Shown in pieces: positions 35,952 through 47,500 of a stretch of 64,000 nt of DNA (position 1 is the first letter of the stretch; each line of letters starts with the position of its first letter). Position numbers and translations under genes: made by a program. The DNA lies in assembly GCF_020520425.1 (NCBI RefSeq), contig NC_079492.1, forward strand, positions 103,079,157 through 103,143,156, written 5' to 3'. Origin of the DNA: Spinacia oleracea (lineage: Eukaryota > Streptophyta > Magnoliopsida > Caryophyllales > Amaranthaceae). Under the pieces are notes generated by a model. That model had not been told where the DNA came from. It did no database searches and worked only from the letters and a program-made list of their open reading frames with translations.

Positions 35952-37010
35952 ACACTCTCCATGTTCTAAATTTGTTCAACCATGTTCAAAATTTTCAAGC
36001 TCATGTTCTAAATTTATTCAACCATGTTCTAAATTTATTCAACCATGTTCTAAATTTTCAAGTTCATGTTCTAAATTTATCTAACCATGTTCTAAATTTA
36101 TTCAACGATGTTCTAAATTTGTTCAACCATGTTCTAAATTTATTCAAGTATGTTTTAATTTTAGTCAACTATGTTCTAAATTTTTAAGCACGTGTTCTAA
36201 ATTAATTCAAGCATGTTCTAAAATTATTCAACCATGTTCTAAATTTTCAAGCTCATGTTCTAAATTTATTCAACGATGTTCTAAATTTGTTCAACCATGT
36301 TCTAAATTTTTTCAAGTATGTTCTAAATTTATTCAACAATGTTCTAAATTTAGAACATGAGAACCTAGTCAACACATATACATATATACATGTTCTAAAA
36401 TTTCAAGCTTATGTTCTAAATTAATTCAAGCATGTTCTAAAATTATTAAACATATTATAAATTTATTAAACCATGTTCTAAATTTATTCAATCATGTTCT
36501 AAATCCATTCAAGCATATTCTAAATTTATTCAAGCATGTTCTATATTTATTCAAGCTTTCAGCATGTTCTAAATTTATTCAATCATGTTCTAAATCCATT
36601 CAAGCATATTCTAAATTTATTCAAGCATGTTCTATATTTATTCAAGCTTTCAGCATGTTCTAACTTTATTCTACCGTGTTTCGAAATTAATTCAAGCATG
36701 TTCTAAAATTATTAAACATGTTCTAAATTTATACAACAATGTTCTAAATTTATTCAAGCATGTTCTAAATCCATTCAAGCATGTTCTAAATTTATTCAAA
36801 CATGTTCTAAATTTATTCAAGCTTTCTAAATTATCCAAGCATGTTCTAACTTTATTCAAGTATTTCTAACTTTATTCAAATATGTTTTAAATTTATTCAA
36901 GCATGTACTAACTTTATTCAATAGTGTTCAAATGTTATTCAAGCATGTTCTAAAATATATTCAAGTATGTTCTAAATTTATTAAAGTATGTTCGAATTTT
37001 TGCATTTTCA
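35952..37010 (+). repeat. Left minisatellite arm, unit about 21 bp
   Basis: Around 45 diverged copies of ATGTTCTAAATTTATTCAAGC. The segment 36400-36980 corresponds in order of variants to the inverted arm at 38640-39030, so the two are true copies and not independent arrays. Confidence 0.9.
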
Positions 37011-37740
37011 ATATCCGAGTACATTTTCCAGAAATGTCTTTCAACTGCAAACAACCAGCAAACCTAGTCCTTCAATTCATCCACGAAAACCGAACCTCGC
37101 AACCTCAGACCAGCTCAACCACGAAATCACAAAATATTTGAACAATCAATTGAGAACGTCGATTGAAAATTCGATTTCGAACAATGGATTGAAGTTACTA
37201 CCGCGAGCAGCGATTCGATTGAATATTTCCGATTGCAATTGATTTCGAATTGAGAATTGGAGGAGGAAGGAGGAGATCGAACAAACTTATCGAAATTGCT
37301 CAATTGAAATCGATTTTGATTTCGAACACCAGCTGAAAACGATTCCTGATTTCGAATTGAGATTTGGCGATTGAATTGCTGCGGCGGCGAGAGGCAAGCA
37401 GCGGCTATTGGTGGTGTTCGAAAAGCAGAGAGAGAGAGGAATTGAAGAGAGAGAATGAGCGCTGAAATAATGAAAATCGGCGCCGGTGGTTGAATTTTGG
37501 TTTGAATTCGTTTGATTTCGTTCGATTTGTTCGAATGCCGATTTTGGTTTGAACCACAACCACCACGGCGAGCAGCGGCCGGCGAGAATGGACCGTCGAG
37601 CAGCGACCGTCTAGCGTTGGTGGCGATGGACGACGGGAGAATTGGAGAGAGAGAGGGAGGAATTGGAGAGAGAGAGAGAGTGGAATCTGAATCTGAAATG
37701 AAAAAATAAATGGCGTGAAATAAAAATGGGGGTATTTGTT
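37011..37740 (+). other. Left inner segment of the inverted structure
   Basis: Moderately GC-rich, with gene-like composition and repeated ATTTCGATTG and GAGAGAG motifs, ending AAAATGGGGGTATTTGTTAA. Its end is matched, inverted, by 37858-37960. Short open frames on both strands are not convincing proteins. It looks like a terminal module of a non-autonomous DNA transposon. Confidence 0.5.
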
Positions 37741-37825
37741 AATTATAATTACGAAAATTCCATTACCAGTAGCGTTCTTACCGAGAGAAGTGTTTTTACC
37801 GAGTAAAGTGTTCTTACGGGAGCCT

Positions 37826-37857
<32 letters not shown>
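37741..37857. other. Centre of the inverted structure
   Basis: Contains three variants of GTTCTTACCGAGA followed by (TA)13-14 at about 37831-37857. The TA run may be the insertion target of one copy of the element. Confidence 0.5.
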
Positions 37858-37861
<4 letters not shown>

Positions 37862-39030
37862 ACAAATACCCCAATTTTATTATTCTTTCACGTCATTATT
37901 TCATATTTTTTTCTCTCTCCACTTCATCTTTCTCTCTCTCCACATCCGGCAATTCAAAAATTCTCAATCGAAATCGGCAATTTAGCAATCGGCAATCGAA
38001 ATCCAGCAATTCTCATTTCTTGATTTCTCAATTCGAAGTCAATTCAAATTGGAAATTTTTGATCTCTTTCTCAATCGATTGTTCAAACGATTCTTTGAAA
38101 TCTCAATTGATTTCTTAATTCAAAAATTAAAATTGATTTGTACCGATTTCTCAATTCTAAAATCGAACAAAATCGAACCATAGTTTTAACGAAATCGTTG
38201 GTATTATTCCTAGATTTCCCGATCCAGTAGTGGTGGCGGCAGCGGCGGAGTCGGAATCGAACAAGAAATCTGGCATAATCGAACCAGAAGTATACGCCAG
38301 TATTCAAGCGACTGATTTCGCCGGTGTTGGTGCTGAGCGTCGGTGTTGCGATCAATTATCCGGCGAATCCTTATGTCGCTCCTCCTTCCTTCGATCATGT
38401 ATCCGGATGTTGCTCCTCCTTCCTTCTTAAAAAAACCAGTACCGCGAATCAGTGCTGGTGGCGACAGCGGCAACGGTTCCGGTTGCGGTGGAGGAAACTG
38501 GTTCGTGGTCTGTGGTGGTGTTGAGCGAGCGGCTTGCCACCAACATTCAAGCTAGTAATTCGGCATTTTTCTCTCCATATTCGTCTTTATCATCCTTGGC
38601 AGGGTCATCTTTTCTCATCTTCCTTGGCAGGCTCAATTCAGAACATGCTATAGCAAATTTTAGAACATGCTTAAATCAATTTAGGAAACTATTGAATAAA
38701 GTTAAAACATGCTTGAATAAATTTACAACACTATTAGATGAATTTAGAACATGCTTGAATAATTTTAGAACATGCTTGAATAAATTTTGAACATTGTTGA
38801 ATAAATTTAGAACATGCATGAATAAATTCAGACCATGCTTGAATAAATTTTGAACATGGTTGAATAAAGTCAGAACATGCTTCGATAAATTTAGAAAGAT
38901 TTAATAATTTTAGAACATGCTTGAATGGATTAAGAACATGGTTGAATAAATTTATAACATGTTTAATAATTTTAAAACATGCTTGAATTAATTTAGAACA
39001 TGAGCTTGAAATTTTAGAACATAGGGTTTT
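37858..39030 (-). repeat. Right arm of the inverted structure
   Basis: On the minus strand, 39030-38640 is the minisatellite arm (ATGTTCTAAATTTATTCAAGC variants) and 38639-37858 an inner segment ending GGGGTATTTGTCC. Order and ends mirror the left arm. The inner segment differs in its gene-like part, so the two arms are related copies, not a recent duplication. It stops about 40 bases before the primer site of LTR F. Confidence 0.75.
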
Positions 39031-39070
39031 TCGTTGAATTAAGGTTTAACACTTATGGTCCAGAACCTTT

Positions 39071-39082
39071 TCTCTGATACCA
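39071..39082 (-). promoter_or_regulatory. Primer-binding site of Gypsy element F
   Basis: Minus strand TGGTATCAGAGA, three bases from the LTR edge; it matches the initiator Met tRNA type. About 40 bases of leader follow before the inverted structure. Confidence 0.8.
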
Positions 39083-39085
39083 AAC

Positions 39086-41547
39086 TATAACGCCCCGACT
39101 TCTAAACACCATTAATTAGCTTAATTATCTTTAATTAGCAGCGGAAAATCCTAGCTTAGTCGGAGCGTCACATGCCGTATCTCCCTCGTGGGAAATACAA
39201 GGCGACATAACCTATTTAAATCACTAAATAAACTTTAATAATACATACTCCTAACATTGATTAAAGATTAATATAAAAGTCTAACTCAATTCTTGAAATT
39301 AAACTAGAGTTTAATTAATACATCCATTATTACTAGTGAGACATAGTTATCTTTACTAAACAACGATCGTGAATTTGATGGTTGCATCCTCACTCTAAGG
39401 CATCCCATGATCTTCTTCGTACCTAAAACAAAAGCAACATCGTGAGCCGAGGCCCAGTAACATACTACCCTAACAACGTAAACTCGTTTCAATTCATTTT
39501 ATTTAATTTATAACTCATTGCAGTAAAACATCATTTATATCTTGAAACTTTAATAGTTCCCATTATCCTTCATAAAACATCCATTTTACTTGGTAACTGA
39601 CAAGTTAGCCTTGCGGGACGTCTCCCACCTTGCGATAGTCCTCAAGGAGCACTCTCCCTTGTTGGACATACGCCCGTACCTAATTAGTTTCTCTTTTAGC
39701 TTGCGGTAACCCTCAAAGAGCACTCTCCCTTGTTGGGTGTCCCGCGGTACGGCGGTACGTGCACGACCTAAAAATAGTAACCCCACTAACTGCAAGAACC
39801 GGTTACGATTTTATTTATCATGTTCCATATCTTATTAATAACTCATAAAGCATCATTCTTATAAAATCATACATAAACATGTTTGAATATAATCATCATA
39901 CAACACACTTTATAAACACATTCCATATCCCACAATCCATTAAAACATATCATTATAAACATATTTCATAAAACACGTTTCATAAGGGGACTGTGGGTGT
40001 TAGCAATAGATGTTACCTCAACTGTAGTTTATAATTCCTGTTCGATGGATCGTTCATCCTGAGATCCAAGTCCGATTTCTTTTAGAATAATAAATCATTG
40101 AATTAGTTATTAAAACGATAATATTCTTAAATCGATATTTTATAAATAATAAATTTTATAAGTAATGAATTTATAAATAACGAATTTTAATAAAAATATA
40201 ATTTCATAAATCGGTTTACATGAAAATATTATTTAAATTCCCTTTTTGATAAATAAAGCTAGTAATTTATTTTATTAAAATTGGTAATTAAACCTGAAAA
40301 ATAATAAGCAATTTATTAGTAAATAATTATATTATTAAACTTTATTATCAAAATATGAGTTTAATTTGGTAAAATAGGTGCAAAAATTCTGGATCTTAAA
40401 ATTCATATGGGAAGTGCATCTTACCCAAAAGCCCAAATAAAGATGGCCCAATTTAAGTTGGGTTTAGGAGAATAAATCAAGTTTCAAATTGAAACTTGAT
40501 ATTTGGTTTTCTAGAAAGGGAAAACACGGACCAAGAAAAAAGGAGGGCACGAAGGAGGGAGAAGGAAAGGGAAGAGGGTGGCTGGCGGCACGGCTGTGCA
40601 GCCGAGAGAAACCGCGCCAAAGGCGACGGTGGGAGGTGATTTGCGGCGGCAGAGCACGAGGGAAGGGAGGGGTAATACACGAACAGGGGCGAAAACAGGG
40701 GAGGGGGTGCGAACCGAGGAGGAGACCGGGGAGCTTGAGGGAGGAAATGGGTGGTTCTAGGCGGCGGATCGCCGGGGATTGGGGCGGATATTGTTTGATG
40801 AAGGTGGTTGGAGTGTGGTGGTGTGGCGTCGGTGGTGCAGCAAGGGGCAAAAAAAGAGAGAGGCAGGGAAGGTGGGTGACCGAGAAGCAGGGGAAGTATG
40901 GTGGTGGACGGTGGTCGTGGTGGTGTTAGGCGACAGTGGTGGTGATGATAGGGTGGTAGGCAGTGGCGGGTAATGAGGGTGGTGGTTATAGTGGCGGCAA
41001 CCACGGAAAATGGTGGTGGTTCGAACAAAGCAGGAAAAAAAGGGGGTGGTTTCCAATTTGTTAACTGATTTTTGGTTGAGAAAAAGGGAAAGAAAATGGC
41101 TGATTATAATGACAAGTAAAGTGAGTGAGAAGCTGAAATCCTTGGGGAACAAGGCAAATGAATCAAGACTGAATTGAGGGAAGGAGAGGAATGGAAATTT
41201 CTTCATTCTTGCTTTGTACGTGGAGAGCAAAGAGAAGAAAGGGAAATGGAATCTTGGTGCTCCAAGGGCATTTTCGTAATTTCACATGGTTGACTAAAAT
41301 TCAGAATTTTTGTTTCCATTTTTGTAAACTACTAAAAATAGAAATGTTTAGCTAAAATAATTCTTTATAAAAATATCGTTAACGAAAAATTAAATAAATT
41401 TTCGTTTATAAATTTATCGTTTAAAGTAAATCGTAAAAACGTTTAAAAATAACGAAATTTGATTATTCATAATTATTTAAAACGAAATCAAGCTAATAAA
41501 TATTTTTAATTTTAATAAATCAAGTTTAAAAATTTCGGGATATTACA
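39086..41547 (-). repeat. 5' LTR of Gypsy-type element F (2,462 bp)
   Basis: On the minus strand it starts TGTAATATCCCG and ends GGGGCGTTATA (the usual TACA end mutated). It contains an AT-rich stretch at 40080-40440 and a purine-rich GC block at 40500-41000 that opens long but meaningless Pro/Ser-rich frames on the minus strand. Its last 230 bases recur at 4790-5022. The internal region is missing beyond 39030. Confidence 0.82.
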
Positions 41548-41925
41548 CTAAGGCTCTATTTGTTCAACTTACTTTAGTAAAAATAAGTTCATATCATTAA
41601 GTCAAGGCTCTGTTCACCTTATTTCTATTTATTTCAGGAAAAAAAAAAGTTCAGAAAAGTTCAGATAAGATTTTTTCAGGTAAAACAAGGGTTACCCAAT
41701 TATAATTTATAACTAAAATAAAAATTCAGGAAAAATAAGTGACAATCAGATGAATAACGCATTCTAAATTCAAATAAGTTAATTCATTGAAATTCAGGTT
41801 TACCAAAAAGTTTAACATATTGCAACTTTGCAAGCTATCAGTTGGCCAATACTTCGTACCAAGCTTTCAATTACAAACTTTTATATAAGGCGGTCTTACA
41901 CAAAATACCACCTTAATGTCATATA
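41548..41925. other. AT-rich stretch with hAT-type MITE remnants
   Basis: Two starts of the type GGCTCTATTTGTTCAACTTA and GGCTCTGTTCACCTTATTTC (41554 and 41604) resemble the ends of hAT-like MITEs, but I see no clean partner ends. No gene. Confidence 0.35.
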
Positions 41926-42185
41926 AGTTAAGCAATAGAACCAATTAGTTAAGTAATGAAACCAATTAGTTAAGCAATTGAACCAATTAGTTAAGAAATT
42001 AAACCAATTAGTTAAGTAACATAGCCAATTAGTTAAACATTGGAACTAATTAGTTAAGCACCGAAACTAATTAGTTAAGCAATTGAACTAATTAATTAAT
42101 CAACGAAACCTGATTAGTTAAGAAATTGCACCAATTAGTTAAACACTGGAACTAATTAATTAATCAATGAAACCAATTAGCTAAG
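41926..42185 (+). repeat. 21-bp tandem repeat, about 12 copies
   Basis: Unit AGTTAAGCAATTGAACCAATT with variants. The array is interrupted by a MITE and resumes for one to two units at 43006-43040. It ends about 150 bases upstream of the presumed start of the zinc-finger gene. Confidence 0.9.
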
Positions 42186-43004
42186 GGCATGTTCGGTATC
42201 ATTTTCTGTTTTGAGTTTTACTGATTTCGGTTTTGATTTTATGGTTTTTCAAATCTATTATAAAACACACATTTTTTTTTTAAAATGTAGTAGGACTGTA
42301 GGAGTAAAACACCTTTACTATTTCGTAAACAAAAACGAATCATCTCCTCCACTTTCTACCTCACCAAATAAGAACCGCCATACCTGAACTCCAAAAAAAT
42401 TTCTTTCAATCTTCCATAGGCTTTTAATCATCCTAATTAAACTAGTAATCTTAAAGTATTTAAATCAAAGAATTAACTAATATCATTATCAAAGATTTTT
42501 TTTTTAAAAAGTTTGTTTCCATCTTCAAGATCTTATGGAATTTACATGGGTTTCATCTTTAGCTTCTGAGTTATTAATGGAGTGTTGGTCGAATTAAGTC
42601 GATGGTAACGAAGAACTTTAAGCATACTCTCTAGGGTTACAAGATCGAGATCTATGGAAAAACAAGAATTAGAAGAGAAAGAACTACAGAAAAAAGGGTA
42701 TGCTTGATGAACGAATCAGGAGGTCTATTGAGAGATGAATCAGGAAGTCTATTAGAGAAGAAGGGAGATGCAAATAAAAGGGTTGAAGAAGTAGATAGAA
42801 AGTGACCACGAGGAAGACATGAAATTAAACGATTTTTAAAACAAATTTCCCAAAACCACTTTTAGTGATTTGTACTTTTCCGTTGCTGTTTCCTCAAAAC
42901 TATTCAAAACTTGTTTTATTAAATAATTTTACCGAACACGGTTTTGCTATTTTTTAGATGAAGAAAACAGAAAAATTGGAAACCACAACGTCTCCAAACA
43001 TACT
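42186..43004. mobile_element. hAT-like MITE, about 820 bp
   Basis: Ends GGCATGTTCGGTATC and, inverted, AGTATGTTTGGAGAC match in most positions. CTAAG flanks both sides (42181-42185 and 43005-43009). It interrupts the 21-bp array. No coding sequence. Confidence 0.6.
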
Positions 43005-43159
43005 CTAAGCAATGAAGCCGATTAGTTAAATCATCAAAGTGGTTTTTTCGATAAGTCGGTATAACCCAATAATTGTCGACTTTCAATAACCCAACTACGC
43101 GCCCATCATGTTCCCAGCAACTTTTTTTTAGCGACACGCTGAAACCAAAAAAAATAACG

Positions 43160-44491
43160 CACAAATTTACCTTCCCCCCCCCCCTCTTTCCCACCCTCCT
43201 GCCTTCACTCCTCTCAAACCCTAGTTCTTCGCTTCACTGAAAACAGGTAAAAATGTACCAAATTAGCTATGTTGCGAAATAATCTGAAGCTCAAATTGAA
43301 GCAATTTGTTTTTGAATTTCGATTTCAAGCAGAGGAGCGACTTTCTTTAACTAATTGGATTTTTTCCGGCGCCTCAAACACCGCGTACTATAATTTTTCT
43401 GTAAGATTTTTACCTTCATCACCGTTTCGTGATTTCTCTCTCTTGTTCTTGCGTTCTGTGCTATTTGCTTGTCTAATTTTGATTTTATTTCGATTTCTGA
43501 TTTATTTGATTGTCAGCATTTCAATTTTTTCTTTTGAGGAATGTCAATTGAGTTGATGCATGTTATTCATGCAACGGTTTTTGCTTTCATTTTAGTTGTT
43601 ACTGTTTATTTTTTGGCTGGGAGGATGGCGGTTGATACATGTTAATCTCAATTGAATCGATTTTGTCACTTTATTATGTTGATTACTCGTTTCACATTCG
43701 GTGGAATTTGTATGTATACTATTGCTTTGATGAACTTGGTGGGATGTGTGGGATGAGATTGAGGTGAATGTCCGGTGCCTGGTTTTTGTTCCCATCTATC
43801 CCGAAAAAGAACTTCATGCTTGAGCTTGGCTTGGTGCTTAGAATTATTGTTGCACAATAACACGTATAACATAAAATGGTGGTAGTGGATGGAGAGAGGG
43901 GAGAGGCTAATGGGATGGTGTGAGGGGATAAATGAAGTTTAAATTATAAACCTTGAAGTTCTTTTTGGATACCCCGCAATAGTAAGTGTGAAGTTCTTTT
44001 TGGGACGAAGGGATTAACATTTGTCGAAGTCTTCTTTTTATGTTGCAAGGTATCAACCACAGTATAACTTGCATATAACATATAAGACAGAACTTTTGGC
44101 TGATTTGTTTTTTAGGGGTTCTGGACTGGTGAGTGTTGTAAATAGGGAGTGCCCATCTCTTACTAGTTAGGTTTTATGGGCTCTTTTTCGCTTTGAATGC
44201 TGTACATACAACACCTTGTTTTGTTTGGTGAATAAGAGGTGTTACTCGTGAATGATCCAATTCTATGTTTTGATATGGCCCCTCCAAAGATCCCAAAATT
44301 CCGACCAATCATGTGCAGAAGTATAAGGCCATTTATGTGCCTTTGCACCTTTATGTATTATTTACAATCTTATTATAGTAGTTGGTGATGTAATGCTTGT
44401 TTCAGAGATTGAATTTTCTGTGTAGCATTACCTTTAATTGTTCATTAATGCAAGTCATTGACCTCAGATTTTTTTGTTCGATGCATAACAG
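43160..44491 (+). other. Promoter-proximal region, leader exon and first intron of the zinc-finger gene
   Basis: A C-rich leader (C run at about 43174-43187, then CTCTCAAACCCTAG) ends in CAG/GTAAAA at 43246/43247, a likely donor; GTAAGA at 43401 is an alternative. The intron is T-rich and ends at 44491 with ATAACAG. The leader exon has no ATG upstream of the main start. The open frame at 43269-43556 lies in the intron and is not protein-like. Confidence 0.6.
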
Positions 44492-44520
44492 GTACTTTCA
44501 CGGAGTTTCTTAAGGTCAAT

Positions 44521-47500
44521 ATGGGTTTTGACAATGATTGCATTTTAAATATTCAATCACTTGCTGGAGAATATTTCTGTCCTGTATGTCACCTTCTTGT
44601 GTACCCAAACGAGGCTTTGCAAGCGCAATGCACTCACCTTTACTGCAAACCTTGTCTGACTTATGTTGTTAGCTCCACACATGCCTGCCCCTATGATGGA
44701 TACAGGGTGACTGAAGCCGATTGCAAGGTGTTATGCTTTCCTTATATTAACGGTGCTCGGTTTCTTACTGATTTTGTGATAATTTTGTCATGTTCTTATG
44801 ATGGAATTTTTTCTTCTCCTGTCACAGCCACTTTTGGAGTCAAACAAAGCATTGGCAGACACAATCGGAAAAATACAAGTTCATTGCCTCTATTATAGGA
44901 CTGGATGTACATGGCAAGGTCCTTTTACCGACTGCATAACTCATTGCTCTACATGTTCATTCGGGGAGTCTCCAGTTCTATGCAACAGATGTGGAGTTCA
45001 AATTGTGCACCGCCAGGTGCAGGAACACGCACAAAGCTGTCCTGTAAGTTGAGATGCATTTGCTTCTCTATTATATTATGTACTGGGTGTCTCTGTCGAG
45101 TTTATCCTATTGCATTGCTTTGTAATCTTACACTCTAAGCTGCCCCAAATTAGGGTGTGCAATCTCAGGTGCAACAACCGGGCACTGTCCAGGACAGCAC
45201 ATCCACAGGAGCCGTTGCTGCTGTAGAGCAAAGCCAGACTGCAGCTCAGAATGGGTTACCTGTTTCTCAAGCACAGACATCACAAGCTTCTGCCCCGCTT
45301 GTATCCAGCCAAGATATCCAACTAGCCAGTTCAGTTGGGCAACCACAAGCTGCACAAGTTGCCATGCCAAATGCAGAACAGTGGTATCAGCAACAGCAAC
45401 AGCAACAGCAACAGTACCAGCAGCAATACCAACAGTACTATCAGCAGTATCCTGGATATGATCCTTACCAACAGAACTATCAATATTACTATCAATATCA
45501 ACAAGGAGCTCAACAGTATCCACAACAGCCCATGCAAGGTTACCCTCCTCAGGTTTCTGGTCAAGCTCAGACTCAACCCCAACAACAGGTCCAGCCTCAT
45601 GCTCAGCCCCAGGCACAACAGCAGCCCCAAGCTCAGACCCAGCCACAACAGCAGCCTCAACCTCAACCCCAGCCACAGCAGCAGCCACAGCAGCAGCCCC
45701 AAGCTCCACCCCGAACTGCACCGCCTCCACCACAAACAACTGCACAACCAGCATCGAATGCACAGTCCCAAGTCCAGTCAGTGGGTCAAGCGCAACCTCA
45801 AATTCAGACTCAGGGTCAAGCACCTCCATCTCATGCCCTTCCATATAATCAATCTCAGCCATTACCCCAGGCTCAACCCTACACTCAGCCACAGCCTATT
45901 TCTCAACAGCAGACACAGCTGCCTCAGTACCAACAAACTAATCCTTATGCCCAATCTTATCCACCATCACAAACCCAAACCCAGCATTACCCCTATCCAC
46001 ATCCTCAATCACACCCCCAGCCCCAGCCCCAGCCCCATTCCCAACCGATTATGCAGGCGCCTGTTCACCCACCTTCCCAACAGAACCAGCTTATGAATCC
46101 CAATGCCCAGCCTCAGACTCAGAATTCTGTAACTGGTTACCAATCGTACCCGCAGCCACAGCCTCATCCGCAAGCACAAGTGGGAGCTGCGCATCCAATG
46201 CATTCTTCGGGTGTCCAGCCGCAGCCTCAGTACCCTGCACAAGCACAGGGGAAATATCCTTCACAACCTTCTCAGATGTATCCTCCTCAACCTTATTCGA
46301 ACGTGGCAAATCAACAACAGCATATGTCGTCTGCACAAGGTCAGGCTCCGCCGAGTGGGCCTTCTGCACAACAGCTCCCTGTTTATCCTCATTCCCAGCA
46401 ACCTGGGTATCCATTTCAGCATCGTCCCGGTGTTCAGGCTGCACAGCAAGCTGCACCACAGCAGTATGGACAACAGCAATCGTTCCCTGGGCACGGTCCA
46501 TATACACAGCCACAGCCACCTATGACAGCTCAATTACATGCCCAGGGACCCCCTCAAACGACACAGCAACCTCAGCAGAATTATGCACCAGGGTATGGTG
46601 CTCAGCCTAATACTGCTCAAAATTATGCAGCTAGACCAGTTGCAATGCAAGGAGCTGGATCCCAGCCATATGCCCAAGCTGCGGGACCTGCTGCTATTGG
46701 TCAGGTTAGGCCTCCACAGCTAAATCAGACTTACCCCATGAGAACTGACAACCAGTTATCTGCTACTTCTGAACAGCAGGCTGGTCATCCCCAACAATCT
46801 TCAAGAGCAACAGGCGGTGGGAAGCCTCGTGATCAAATTGAATCTAACAAGGAGTCTGTTGTAGGGACTCAGGTGAATGAAGTTAAAATAAAATCAGAAA
46901 ATTCCATGGACGGTAATGTGAACGGAAATGAAAGCAAACTACCTGGTGCAGGGTCCAAGCAATTAGAAAGTGATGTTCAAGAATTCCAACAAAGGATAAA
47001 GGAAGATCCTTCAGAGGGTGCATCAAAAGCATCACATGTTAATATCACTGCTAAAAATGTTGCTGAGAATCATAAAGATGCTCGAAAGAAGGCTGAAGTA
47101 CAGGATTTGAAGCATGCATCTAATTCACATTTAGTCCCACAAGTTCATGGTGCAAATTCATTTCCTTCTGTTGACCAGGGAAGAAATCAGCTGCAGCCAA
47201 TGCACTACGGGACTTCAGCTCAACACAGACCTGGCAATGTGTCTGCGCCGCAATCAACACCTCAACCATTAAACTCTCAGCAGCCTGGATTGGGTCACCC
47301 TCATGGTCAATTTAGGCCACAAGGACCTGGACAAGCTCCCCAAAGACCGCCTTTCAGTGCAGCCGAAAATTCCCAGGCATCTATTCCTAAGCATCCCCAT
47401 GGTCCTATTCCTCCCGAAAATGCATCTGGAGGAAATTTAGGCCCTGGCTCATCAGGATCTTTTGCTAGACCGGGTAATATGGGTTATCATCAAGGAAATA

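Noticed and set aside
40464-41230. Pro/Ser/His-rich minus-strand frames of up to 183 codons
   Set aside because: They lie within the purine-rich block of LTR F and have no domain or start context.
43269-43556. 95-codon frame in front of the zinc-finger gene
   Set aside because: It lies in the first intron, is Phe/Leu-rich from T-rich DNA, and crosses a likely donor site.
45128-46533. Open frames of 250 codons on the minus strand and in another plus frame
   Set aside because: They mirror the Gln/Pro-rich exon 4 of the zinc-finger gene; CAG/CCA-rich DNA keeps other frames open.
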